From contig JAILWY010000025.1 in NCBI GenBank assembly GCA_022113835.1, positions 434,001 through 498,000 of the forward strand: DNA of 64,000 nucleotides. The letters run 5' to 3'. The position numbers and the translations under genes were made by a program. The DNA comes from Atopsyche davidsoni (lineage: Eukaryota > Arthropoda > Insecta > Trichoptera > Hydrobiosidae). Below are positions 22,111 through 34,019 of the stretch, piece by piece. The notes beneath the pieces are model-generated. The model saw only the letters and a list, made by a program, of their open reading frames with translations, was not told the DNA's origin and did no database searches. Position 1 is the first letter of the stretch. Each line of letters opens with the position of its first letter.

Positions 22111-23425
22111 ACTTTGTAATTTACGCTCCAACTCCACCCCTGGAACTCTAGAAAACCCGAGAAATAATTTTAGAAATTTGCTTGAATTTTAAGTCATATT
22201 TTAAGAATGCAGAAAAAAATATTTACTGTCTTTTTTGATTAGACATGTGAATGAATCTAATATTAATTTATTAAATTTTTGTTTATTTGTACAACAAATT
22301 AATATATATGACATAAAAAGTAACAAATGAATTTTTTAGTAATGTTAAATATATTGCTCGAAAAATTCATGGAAACACTTATCTGTTTTAAATATTTTTA
22401 TAAAATAGCAACCTCGCTGTTTGCTTATACCAAACAATGAGTTACATTAAATTAAATTGCCTTTTGTAGCTTACAAATCATATTTTACCTAATAAAATAG
22501 TTGCCATGAATATGGATATAGTAAAAATTCCTAAATTAATTTGTTGTGTTCATATCAAATGTGAATTTTTACTAGACTTGTAAATAAATATTTTACTCTA
22601 TAATAATAAAATAATAATAATTTTTATAAATTTATTTAAGAACAGTTTTACTATTAGAATAGTATTAGTAAAAAAAAAATTTATTACGAATGCTATAATT
22701 CCAAATTTACAAATATCACCGATGTTAACGATTATATCTCTATATATATATATATATACTACTCTCTTTGAAAATGTAACTTGAATCAATTTAGGTCAGC
22801 ACAGAGATAGAAGGCATTTTTTATTTGATTGTAAAGCTCAGTTTTTATTTCTCGGGCGACCGAGACGCCAATTCCCAGAGCTGTAAAACGACAATATAGT
22901 TTGTTTTCAATTTATGGTTGTGAAGAAATCAACTTTGACCAGGGAGATGTGTCAGAGCGTGTGAAAAAAAAAACTAAATACTAAGCTTTACAATAGCTTT
23001 CAATAAAAAAAATTGTGTGCTCTGTATATACAATCCATGGCTACCAAATAAAAACTCAAATGATCAAGCTTAATATAAAAAAGGATCACATTCATAAAAC
23101 ATGAGCTGACTTTTCTTTTTATAACAGTACCAAGAAGTAAATGTCTAGAAGATTCCCAAAAATTACGTATGTACTTTTTCATTCACGGGTTTTATCAGAC
23201 TTTGCAAAATATTGGAGGGTTTGAAAGGTAGATGCGTTTTTATCAAACAAATTAAGATTTAAACTAAAAATTTGGTTTATTATTATTTAATGTAAAAAAA
23301 TAATATTTGTCACATCTCATGGTTAAACAATCGTTTTTTAACTAAAGATTAGTACAGTAGTATTAAGTTTTGATACAAAATGGTAACATAAATAATAACG
23401 CCACGTAACATCGAAACAGAAATGG
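22111..23425. other. AT-rich non-coding stretch with (TA)n
   Basis: A short (TA)n run lies at about 22741-22759. Minus-strand frames at 22598-22789 and 23000-23182 are AT-rich and domain-free. No gene supported. Confidence 0.5.
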
Positions 23426-23432
23426 ATTTGAA

Positions 23433-23624
23433 ACTTTAAATAAAATACTTGAGTGATTTTACCACATGTTGATTTTTTATTGGTGACCGGTTTCACCAAC
23501 CTTTCATGTTGCCATTATACGTCACCAATAAAAAATAACACGTGGAAAAATCCCTCAAGTATTTTATTTAAAGTATTAAAATGGAATTCCACCAAGTATT
23601 CTCTGTCAAAAATATTGAATATTT
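23433..23624. repeat. ACCGGT repeat family, copy B
   Basis: Inverted outer arms (taaataaaatacttgagtga at the left and its complement at 23550-23570) enclose a 14-bp inverted pair (tttttattggtgac with its complement at about 23520-23533). On the minus strand the core is a hairpin GGCAAC/GTTGGT followed by GAAAC, CG, GTC. The tail is gaattccaccaagtattctc, then aaatattgaatattta. Confidence 0.7.
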
Positions 23625-24327
23625 AGAAATGGATTTATTTAATTTCTGTTTACTATTGTATGACTTTAATTGGTTGATTCGTGAACCATGACTAGCGTGA
23701 TTTAAAATAGATTTTTCAATGTTTGAAACACGAAAAATATAGATTTAAGCTTAGATTATCTAAGTAATAAATCAAAACTACATTATTTTATAGAAGTAAA
23801 ATATAAATCACGCGGCAACAAGATGCAGTTGTGGCTATGTCCAGTTAAGTAAATCTCTAGTATTTGTTATATTGCATACAAGTAAACAATATAAGAAAAA
23901 TTTCACTAGAGAAGTTTTTTCTTTAAGAATCATTAATTTTATTTATTTAAAAAATAAAATCAGGTTGGCAAGCCATCGGGTTTACCTCTGGTTTATACAG
24001 CATGTACAACACTAACAACTTCAGATTTTCAGTGCCACATGCTTGGTAGCATTCGTTATTAGACGCCAGCTTGGAGCTGTCATTTTTGTGAAAAAAGTAT
24101 TTTAAGCAGTAAATCACACGAACGAGGCAGAGCTCTGAAAAAGTAAGATAATAATAGCGTTTTTATGTTAATGTGGTTTTATATTAAATATTTGCGCGAC
24201 TGAGACAGTTCCGAGCAGGCGGCCATACTTTTGTCTCCGCGGCTTGGTGCCGGCTACTAGCACCGCCACTGGCTACTCTGTAAATCTACCCTGAAAATCT
24301 TCTGCCTTATGAAAACTTGCACATGAA

Positions 24328-24620
24328 TATATTTAATATTTTTGACAAAAAGTATTTGGTGGAATTCCATTATAATATTTTAAGTATAAAAAATGCTCTC
24401 CATGTTATTTCACCATTTAATTTTATGACCCATCTAGATTTAATATTTTAAATAAAACACTTTTGTGATTTTTCCACATGTTAATTTTATTGGTGTCCGG
24501 TTTCTAGTGACCTTCTAGTTTTGTTGACACGCTAGAGCACTCCTAGAGAAGCCAACTAAGTATGTTGGCCGAACTAGTAGCGTTAAAAATAAAAAAAGTA
24601 AGAACAACTCAAACAAATTT
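24328..24620. repeat. Composite repeat: ACCGGT copy C joined to a CTAGT hairpin unit
   Basis: 24328-24400 has the family tail (atttttgaca, ggtggaattccatt). 24439-24520 has the outer arm, ttattggtgtccggtttc. From 24520 a different unit follows: GCCAAC, loop, GTTGGC, then CGAACTAGTAGCG, which matches 40555-40622. Two repeat families therefore abut or are nested here. Confidence 0.6.
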
Positions 24621-25420
24621 AATATAGAAAAACCTTTACAGCTTATCTTCTATAAAGCCATAAAATACATAAAAAAGGCATAACGAGGCTGTAATAAACT
24701 ATCGACGATTAATCTTAACCTGATTTAGTAAGCGAATATGTTCACCAAAAGCTTTATATTTCATTGATAAACGATTAAAATATGTCGATAAATTCGCGTT
24801 GAAACGCATTTTCCTTTTGGGTACTGCTCAACCCCCAAGATTTTTTTTATACTTCTTAAGCTTAATTAAGTATTTGAAATGAATTAATCAAGATTTATTT
24901 ATTTCTTGGTAAAATAATAAGACGGCAAAGCTTTGATCTCTGCGAGGTCAACATCAAAGGTTTTTCAGGAGAACCGTCGATTACTTTTCACAAATAAAGG
25001 TTTGGTCCGATTTTCAGGAGTGCTTTCGAGATCTCTCACTAATCAATTAATTTTCAGCACAAAGGCATTTGGAAAATGTGAGAAACCTTAGTGCGGGTCG
25101 TGTAACGAAAGCACTCACTTAAGTCTTATTGATTTCGATATATATTAACAAACATTTATCAATAAGTCTGTAGGTTTATTTCAAAGTCAATTTTGTGTTT
25201 TAAAGTCATTTTTTTACATTTTTACTTCTCAGTTTATTACTTTCAAGGATGTTTCAGTGATTTTGTAGAGAGAAAAATTTAATATATTTTGAGTTTTATT
25301 CGAATTTTTGTGGGAGCTGACGAAAACACACACCATAAACTTTTCCAGAGGTTCACGAGTGTCAACCTTATCTGCAAAGCCAACAAAGCTAGTTCTCGTG
25401 GTGACATTCGAAAGAGAATG
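24621..25420. other. AT-rich non-coding stretch
   Basis: No supported gene. A moderately complex patch at about 24940-25110 has no reading frame of note. Confidence 0.5.
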
Positions 25421-25424
25421 ACAC

Positions 25425-25494
25425 ACGGTTGAGTATCTCTGCATAAAGATTGAACCGGGGACTTCAAGATCTCGGTCTGCCCACTGAGTCAACA
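25425..25494 (-). repeat. tRNA-derived SINE-like relic
   Basis: Minus-strand text GACTCAGTGGGCAGACC (A-box-like), gagatcttgaag and CCGGTTCAATC (B-box-like) in tRNA-like spacing. The copy at 51437-51497 shares the layout. No canonical cloverleaf closes. Confidence 0.5.
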
Positions 25495-26178
25495 AATAAC
25501 ATCAATATAAGCATTAAAGACAAAACTGCATTTATTCTTAATTTCATATTTTTCATTATAAAAAAGTAACTTGTATATTCTCTCATATTGTACGCGATTT
25601 ATAAACAACATGTATTATTACAACCAATAAATTAGAGTGTTCCCCAGTCAGAAAAAAGTCAGCTTTTTCAAAGGTAGAATAATGTAGATGAAGTTACACA
25701 ATCTGGAGCATAACAGGGAATTCTTATTACGAGGGGCGTTCAATTTCACACTGGCAATTCATTAAATCTGACAGCTCAGCTCGATATTTAGTAATACATA
25801 TATAGTAATATATATATATTTATATAAGGAACTCCCCATTTATTATAAATGAATATCCTCGTATAGGTGGGCGTATGATATTAAATCATGTTTTCGGTAA
25901 CGAATTTTTACTACAGCCCCTGCTTTTGTCGCCTTTATATATTTTATCCAAAAATAGCGGCCGCGCGCGGACTGGGAACAAAGGTAAAGAATAAGCAGTC
26001 GTAAACAAGATGAAATAAATAAAGGCGACTCATATGTCGGCAGCAAATCTTCTAATACAGGGAGTTGCAGGGAGGGAAAAATGGCGACCAATCGGCGAAC
26101 CGAAGTATCAATATTAAATATCACATAATTTTAAACATGTTTTGAAATTAATAATTACCATTTTTAGAACATGAATCA
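25495..26178. other. AT-rich non-coding stretch
   Basis: Contains short AT dinucleotide runs at about 25797-25825. A 93-codon minus frame (25843-26124) shows no domain. Confidence 0.5.
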
Positions 26179-26640
26179 TCTATATATATAAAACACATAC
26201 TCAAAAACCGGCGGTTATTTGGCCGCTATAGGCTTTAGAACCATCCAACCGATGTGTCCCAAACTGGTTTCATTTGAAAGCCAATAATACTCAGGTCATT
26301 TTAGACCACTTAAATTAAACAATTAATAATCAAATTTGGTTTATTTTATTAAATAGATTCCGACATTTCCCACACAAAAGTTTCAACATTACATGAAGAT
26401 CCGATATTTTTTTACGTTGTTTGTAAAAACATGATTCACGGCCCATGCGGAGCATTGAATATGAATTCGTCTTGCATAAAAGACGGCAAATGCATATAAA
26501 GATATCCACGCGATTTGATTAATGAAACTCAAACTGGTGAGGATGGATATCCGAAATACAGACGACGAAAGTCAGAAGATGGAGGATTCACCACCACCAT
26601 TAAATTAAGAAACGTTCATATTGACATTGATATCCGCTAG
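26179..26640 (+). mobile_element. Helitron fragment (5' end plus Rep-region remnant)
   Basis: Begins TCTATATATATAAAA, a typical Helitron 5' end. About 250 bases later a decayed Rep/helicase coding stretch follows. The short distance implies a large internal deletion. I could not define a 3' end (CTRR with hairpin). Confidence 0.6.
26422..26640 (+). pseudogene. Broken Helitron Rep-helicase fragment
   Basis: In one frame the text reads CKNMIHGPCGALNMNSSC, IKDGKC, a stop, then RYPRDLINETQTGEDGYPKY, RRRKSEDGG and TIKLRN. The HGPCG, KDGKC, YPR, DGYP and YRRR motifs are the recognisable conserved block between the HUH Rep domain and helicase of Helitron proteins. In-frame stops at 26497-26499 (TAA) and 26638-26640 (TAG) and the lack of any flanking Rep or helicase domain make it a dead remnant. 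Confidence 0.8.
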
Positions 26641-26699
26641 TTTAAGATAATATCAGGAAAACCGACCACCGCGTCTCAGTAGTTGAGTGAGAATTTGAA

Positions 26700-27335
26700 C
26701 CGTTGTATGCAGATGCGGATCCTCGCCCTCGCCCTGCGGCCGGCCCTGGCAGGACCGATGTTCGCCTTGTCAAAGGAGATATTTTTCAGCCGAGAAAATG
26801 TAAACATTCGCCGTTACATCTTTTCGTTACGTTTATGAACTCGCGGCGGATCTGTATGTCTGGAATCGCGTTGTTTGGCATGTTAACGTGTTGTTTTTTT
26901 TCTTTTGTATTACGTTTCGATCGTTAAAGCCGCCGCCGTTGTCTATGGATAAAATGTTGAATTTGAAATAAAAGTATTCTTTTTTGTCAAATAACGTAGC
27001 AGTGTGAACTTCCGTGTATTTGCTACTGATGGATTACAACTCTTAAACAAGGCTTAAGTAACACTTACTAGATTATACTACTCTACTAGTCTACTGTTTG
27101 TGTAATCAAAATTTGCTTCTATTATACAACATATTTTATAAATGTGGATTTGTAAATAATATTCATCTTTTAAAGCTTCATATAAAAATAAGTGTTTTAT
27201 AAAATCACCATTATTGTAAAAAATAAATAAATATCTGTTTCTAACAATTTGTTGTTTTTTTTAAATTAATAATGTATTTGATATATAATAAAATTGGTTT
27301 TGGATCGGCAAGAGGAGAAATTAAATTGAAAATTA
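26700..27335. other. GC-rich patch then AT-rich stretch
   Basis: 26700-26780 is GC-rich (gccctcgccctgcggccggc) and then gives way to AT-rich text. The open frame at 26703-26927 has no recognised domain. No gene supported. Confidence 0.4.
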
Positions 27336-27341
27336 ATAAGT

Positions 27342-27408
27342 AATCGAACCCAGGCCTTCATGTTGGACCCCCCCACGAAAGCTTTGAGCTCTAACCGCGA
27401 TCTGACCG
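27342..27408 (-). repeat. tRNA-derived SINE-like relic
   Basis: Minus-strand CGGTTAGAGCTCAAAG (A-box-like) and, after a G run, GGGTTCGATTAC (B-box-like) in tRNA-like spacing, followed by A/T-rich text. It is not a functional tRNA, because the acceptor ends do not pair. Confidence 0.5.
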
Positions 27409-27409
27409 C

Positions 27410-30060
27410 ATTTTCACACATTTCCCATATTTCTGATGGAATTTCACGGGCCCCTCGCTTAAATCTGAAAATCGAAAACCACAATGGCTACTTCCAATAC
27501 ATGCACTCTGCGGGACATTCAAACTAATGGTATTACGCTCACTATACAGGATGAATCTCTCTCTATTGATCTGCAGTTCTATTGATAAACAACTATAAAA
27601 AATCTTCTCAAAAAAAAAATTGTTAATATCCATTACCCAAAAACACACACTATTATCACTTATTAAAAAGTGTGGAAACATCTATAGCTGATTTTTTTAA
27701 ACAAAACTTTATTAAATATGTCAACTCGATAACGACGACCGATTTTTCAGTGTACTTCTCGATGGCTAAAATGTTTGCAAGAGCAATCATAAATTTAATA
27801 TATGTTATGTGATATCGTCATTTTATTATAAGAAAAGTATTTTTTTGTATTCAATACATGAATAGAAAGAGCATTAACACGTTTGGAATAATTTATTACA
27901 CTTTACTTTTAATATGTATGATTTATTATATAGTTTGTGTTAAATGATTTTTTTTTCAAAGATCTTTCAGAAACAAATAAAAGAATTACAAACATTCAAC
28001 TTGTTTTAAGGTAAACGTGTCAACTATGAAACAACTAGATAGAACCTTGAAATTTTTTTTTGAGTCGCATGTGAGATTTTTCTTGTTATTTCATGTGTAA
28101 ATCAAATACTTTAAAAAATAATGCATATATAATAAACATATACAATAACAATATACAATAAAAGCATTCAATTATTAAAAAAAAAAACCAAGAAGCATCA
28201 CATGAAATATGTTGTATAAATCACCCTGGATTAAATAAACGAAAATGCATGAGTATGGCGGGTCCACGCTGTATATTCTATTTATAACTCTCTTCTCCCG
28301 TCATAATTACAGAATAGTTTGCTATTTTAATAACTGTGTGATGAGGATTCATCGCCACACATAAAATACCGTAATGCTTACACTATGGAGCTATTTGAAA
28401 TTGTGACAAATTTTGTGCTGCATTATGCACCGCTTAATTATGAAATATTACATCAGACTTATATAATTTATTAACTACTAGAATTATAGACCACAATTGA
28501 TCGTTAACAATGTTAAGATAAAAAGCATCACAAACGTACGAAATTCATTTCCGTGGTTGGGGCAACACTGAGGAGAGCTGCACATGTCGATGGTAAGTTT
28601 CCAAAATTTTATGCAGTTTGTGGCTTCAAAGTTATGTAATATCAAAATATTACGACAAATCTAGTCCAGAGTCTCGCGAAATTTACATTGCCTCGGATTA
28701 GAAAACTTCGAATGTGATTTTCGAGATTTTCAGGTTATCAAACATAAAAGTTGCGGTTCGCTCAATATTCACTACAAGCCAACCGAATACTCGCGAAGTG
28801 AAATACTCTATTAAATATATCTCTATAAACAAGCATAGGCATTAAACTGAAATAAAATGCTTCTATCATGAATTACACAGAATTATTTGGAAATTAAAGG
28901 AGTGCAGAAGTCCAGGCAGTGCGAGCTCCAGCGTGTGCTGATATGCATAATTACGATTAAATTGACATTTCAGTAATTTGAGCTGTGAATGCTTTTTGTA
29001 AATACACTTAGCGTTTAACGAATCCGCGGTTTTGTATAGTTAACTGCGTTTACAATCAATAGGCAATTAGCTTTTTAATTAATTATAGGTTTTATGAAAT
29101 TTATGTATATGTATAATGTATATATATACACATTAAAATGATAACAATACCGTCAAGGCGTAACTGTAAAAAGTAATTGTATGCTTGACATTTAAGAAAA
29201 TAAGACCGATTATAAAGGCTGCCAAAATTCTAAAAATGATATTTCAACGTTATCTTTTTTATATGCAAATAGTTTAAAAATGATTTCTACTAACCACACA
29301 TAATTTTATAGTAAAATTCAATATTTTTTGGTTATTGATTAAATATCTATTGTGTACTGGCATTTTTGATGTAAAAATCATAAACAAAAACGACATTTCG
29401 ATTTCCTGTTGCCGAAATACAGTTTTTCAGATAAAAGACGAAAAAGTGATAAAAAAGCGCCCCAAAAATTAAAAAACCTTTACGGCGAACATAACAGCTG
29501 TTGACCTAACTTCATTTAGATAAACAATCAAAATTAATAAAGCCTTTTTGTTTGGGCGGACAGAAAAAAAAACCTGCTATTGTAGGCTTTCGTTATTTAA
29601 GGGCGCATCAAAATCAAACTAGTTATTCTGTAAACTTATTTAAGGCTCAGATACAGAGTGTATTTAATTAGATTTAATCAGGGAGTTATAAAACTTTTTC
29701 TACGAATATCATTTTTATTTAATAAAGAGTATTTTTAAAATTTTTGTTTAAATTTTCAAATAACAAAACAGTTCACGAAATTCTCGCTAAAATGTAAAAA
29801 GTGGTTTAATTTTTTAACCCAAAACGGGTTTTGAAACTCGATGATTTTTTAATAGGAATCTTTTCACTGGTAAAATTTTACAAAATAAATATTTTTTAAA
29901 TCTTAATTTAATTCTGGCATAAATACATCACATGCCTGCGAATTTGAAAAGGTTTTTGCAACTGGACAACTCCTTGTTAGCGACTTTTTACATGTTGATT
30001 TTTACAGCTCAATAAATAAATACGATTGTTTTGTTTTGGTATATGGGTACATATACATAT
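27410..30060. other. AT-rich non-coding stretch with homeodomain-like patches
   Basis: No supported gene. At 28380-28455 and 28915-29095 the text is complex, non-repetitive and dense in ATTA/TAAT and TGCATAAT-type words (tgcattatgcacc, gatatgcataattacg, ggcaattagc). These are plausible enhancers, on inference only. Confidence 0.4.
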
Positions 30061-30072
30061 ATAATATATAAT

Positions 30073-30222
30073 TGACCCCACTTAACGCGACCCCACTTTA
30101 CGTGACCCCGATTTGCGCTACCCTGATTTTCGCTACCCCGATTTACGGTACTCCGCTTTACGCGACCCTGCTTTGCGCTACCCCGCTTTGCACTACCCCA
30201 TTTAACGCGACCACGATTTACT
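30073..30222. repeat. 15-bp minisatellite, ten units
   Basis: Ten consecutive 15-base units of type cgaccccactttacg or ctaccccgatttgcg without indels. Because the unit is five codons long, all frames read as pentapeptide repeats and stay open on both strands. I take these as by-products rather than a protein. Confidence 0.9.
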
Positions 30223-30229
30223 CGATTAC

Positions 30230-31745
30230 GCATAAAATTCATCCATTATTCAAATTTGAATCGATTAATTATGTTTTCCATACGCATTTATTACGCGAGC
30301 TTTATTTTTTTAATCTGGATTGCTCCTAGTGGAAGGCTTTTCATGTTTTAAATGAATATTCATGATGCGCGTACCAAACTCCGGGGAGTACTCACAGCGA
30401 GAATTACAACACAGGACTTACTTGTTCCATAGAAGAATCAAAGTCATTATAGCATTATTATCAAATTTAACCCACATGTTGCTTCTGTAAACAAGGTGGT
30501 CTCAAACATACTATTTACCTAACAAACTACAGTTTAAATTAATTTATTAAACATACAAAGCAATCTTTTATTCAATCCTCGTCCTGGCAAGTTAGTACCT
30601 AACTTATGTTTGTTAATTATTTATGTTTCATATTACTTGGGGATGATTTGTATTGACTTTACATGTATTTAAAATGTTGTTTTATAAATATTTAAAAATT
30701 GAAAATTAAATTAATTTTTATTTCGATCGGAGATACTTTTCACTTATAAAATAACAATTTATACCTAGTTTTTCAGTCCTGAATGTTGAATTCAATTTAA
30801 CTTTTATCCAATTAAATTAGCTGATAATATCACAAGTGGCTTAAATAAAATATGTATGTAGTGTTAAATAAAAAAAAAGCAGAAGATTGTTTCCGTCCTT
30901 GCAAATGCGATTATTTTTTAAAAAACATATGATTTACACAGTGAAAGTAACAGCTTTTTAAAATATAGCTAAATTTGACTTTTTAATCTGTATTTCTTTT
31001 TAAATAGATGCATGATATGTTAGAATTAAATGAATCCTTTAACTAATGGTTTTTATAGTAATTTTTTTTTCTATTTTTATGTTTAAAATATTTTTTATTA
31101 CATCCAATAAAATCATTTGTAGCCTCCATAGCATCTGAAACTGATGAGAACCAACTTTATTATTTATGTGATTTAGAAATTAATCTGAGTCTACCTCCTG
31201 AAAGATTCTGGTATTTAATTTGCAAATCTTGTCAAAGCGACAATAAATAAAATAACTTTACAGAGCGTAATTAAACTAGGAGAATAAAACATTTCTTTAA
31301 CATTTTAGGAAGAGAATAATAAAGGCAAAACTTACTAACAAATATTTAATTGTTTTTATGATTTATGAAAAAGAAATCAAAACTTGTTAAAATAGAGGTA
31401 GACAGTATTTTCACAATTTGTAAGGAGGATATTACATGTTGCCTTAGTATCTTTAATTTGTTAAAATAACGATTAAATAAAATTTTAATGAGTTAAAATT
31501 AATAAATTAAAAAAATAAGTAATAGTTAAATAAATTTTGAATTATCCTCTTTGATTGTTATTGCTTTTCAAGCTCTCTGATGTACTAATTTGATAAAATT
31601 AAAATAAATACGTTTTTCCAAGTACAGAGATTTCTTTGAAAATTTTTATTCTTTATTAAATTACCAACTCCCTCGATATATTTCCAAGACGTCTTTTATT
31701 TATTTATGAGATCAAAGGTAATATAAAATAAGTATGCTGATATGA
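30230..31745. other. AT-rich non-coding stretch
   Basis: Very AT-rich, with no supported gene or element. Confidence 0.5.
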
Positions 31746-31747
31746 CG

Positions 31748-31748
<1 letters not shown>

Positions 31749-31812
<64 letters not shown>
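31749..31812. repeat. (TA)n microsatellite
   Basis: An uninterrupted run of alternating T and A of about 64 bases. Confidence 0.95.
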
Positions 31813-31818
<6 letters not shown>

Positions 31819-33805
31819 ATATATTTATATTAATTTTTTGATTAATTCATAATGTATTTATAAATTCATGGAATTACTTAAATGTCCCAGATTTGCTTTC
31901 TGAACTTGACAGCCAGACGAGTACTTTACTTGCCGTTTGATCAAACAATAATTCTGCATACACATACTCACAAAATATAAATTGGGAATCCATAAAGTCT
32001 CTCATACCTGAACATCCATATTCTAAGATAGTAAAAAAGTAACAATAAACAATATGACGTAAATCCTACTCAAACAGTTATTAAGTCAAATCGCATAAAT
32101 CGATTCGAGTAACCTACACAAAAATATTGCCATTCCCTTTTATTTGCGACATAAACTGAAAAAATATAAATTCATGTGCGATCTGTCGGTGAGGGACGTA
32201 AAAATATCCATGCAGGGAGGCGCTTGAAGGGTTGAAGACCGTCCCTGGCTTTATGGAGCAATAAAACGGTGCGAAGTAAAAGCGAACAACCCCCGAGCTG
32301 CTGATGTGCCGAAATGCCTATCTGGAAAACACCCTTATTATTTATCCACTCGCTTATTTTCTGATTTTGATATTTTTTAGTGAAAATCTATCGTGATGTC
32401 AGACACCTAAAACTACTGGGTAATCTATTTTCGTATGAAAGCTGAGTACACTTGAGCCTAAAATATATTCTTACTGCTTGGTTACATAGAAAATAATTCA
32501 CATCACACTTACATTTTTATTTAACTATATTTGACAACAAATTTTTCAAGCGTCATTAAATAAAGGATTATAATGGTTAATTTAAAGACTTCTTATTTTT
32601 AATTCACAGTTCTTCTTTATGGAATATTTTATAGTAAAATTGAAAACACCTCACAATTAAAAACTATGTTGTAAAAAATCTGTTAATAAAACTCTCATAT
32701 TGAAGATAATGGCACTTGACTCTGATGTTTAGAACGTTAGAACAGAGAGACTCCTTTAAGATAGTATTCATATTGAAGTAAATACTTCGGCATGCTGAAG
32801 AGGCATCTCTTCACTTAAAGGTGATTGCCAAAACTCTCCGGGGGATAATTTCAGGAGCTGGCAATAGGGTGCGACTTCCCCTGACCCTTACCTGGGCTGT
32901 AAACATGCCTTCGTGTTAATAGAACTAAATAAACAACATGTTAAGATTCGAGTTTGGGTGAAATGTAAACTTGAAATATTTTACTTAAGTATTTGATGAA
33001 ACACACACTTGGGTTGATGATAAAGTATAGAAATAATTATTTTGGTTAAACTGGAAATTAATTTAGTTAATTTCAAAAAAGTGTTTGCATCTTTATGCAA
33101 TGTATATTTTTCTTTCCTTAAATAACTGATACTTGCTCTTAGGGAAGAAATAATATTTTTATTTAAAATTATTATGAAAAAAACTCACTATTAAGTAAAA
33201 AAGGAAGAAGAAAATATTGTTTTTGATTATGGATTTCTGTAAATAGCTTGAATACAAAATTTGATATTATCTACCTGTCTATATATTACCTGTCTATTGT
33301 TTTTGGTGTCCACCGTTCTAGGAATACTAGCTGTATTGTAATTTTAGTAGAAATATTTACTTATAATACCTTTTGGTGCAAAATAGTCCTACATTAAAAC
33401 ATTAGTTTTTTGATTTATTCAAAACGTGTGCACGCACGAATGTTCTTGAGTTTCTTGCTAAGCAAATATTAATAGTGAAAATGTTTTAAAGTTGAAAATA
33501 TGTAAGCACTTTGGGAAGTTTCAAAATTTACACTCTGCTGGCGGCGAAGTGTGTTACTAGATTTAAGGTGCTGGGGCAGCAGTTCTGACAATACATGGAC
33601 CCTCCCTCGCCGGGTGTGAGGTGTGGGCGAGCTGCCTGGAAACTATCCCACCGGGCCAGGGAAGTGTCTGGAGGTGATAAATCTTTTCACTACATATTAA
33701 ATTAATATAATGTTTGAATTTGAAACTAAAAACATTTTTAATTCATAAAAGTCACGATGAGTCACAGTACAGATAAACTATGAAAAACGTATCAATTTAT
33801 AAAAA
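31813..33805. other. Non-coding stretch with three GC-richer patches
   Basis: Patches at 32170-32330, 32810-32910 and 33540-33680 rise out of AT-rich DNA. They are complex and non-repetitive. They contain words such as ctttatggagcaataaaac and gctgtaaacatgcc, which resemble Hox/Caudal and forkhead sites. No coding frame supported. Confidence 0.35.
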
Positions 33806-33809
33806 AATA

Positions 33810-34012
33810 GTATTCAATATTTTTGACAGAGGTTGAATGTTGAATTTGAATGATTTTTCTACATGTTTAATTTTATTGGTAACCGGTTCGCCAAACTTTC
33901 ACGGTGCATATTATCTCAGTTTGATAATGCCAACATGAAAAGTTGCCAAAACCGGTCAACAATAAAATTAAACACGTGGAAAAATAACAAAATTTTTACT
34001 ATTTAAAATATT
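33810..34012. mobile_element. ACCGGT repeat family, copy D (head-to-head arms)
   Basis: Left arm 33852-33918 and right arm 33919-33985 are diverged reverse complements. Each carries the family core: right arm GCCAAC, atgaaaa, GTTGcC, AAAAC, CG, GTC, then aacaataaaatt. The upstream tail attcaatatttttgacagag is at 33812-33831. This is the same opposed-pair layout as the 10.2-kb element. Confidence 0.7.
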
Positions 34013-34019
34013 ATAAAAA

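Noticed and set aside
27342..27408. Functional tRNA gene
   Set aside because: Box A and box B are present but acceptor and anticodon stems do not close. A SINE relic is more likely.
30009..30329. Pentapeptide-repeat-like proteins on both strands
   Set aside because: The 15-bp minisatellite alone explains the pattern. The leucine and alanine spacing does not match the A(D/N)LXX pentapeptide fold.
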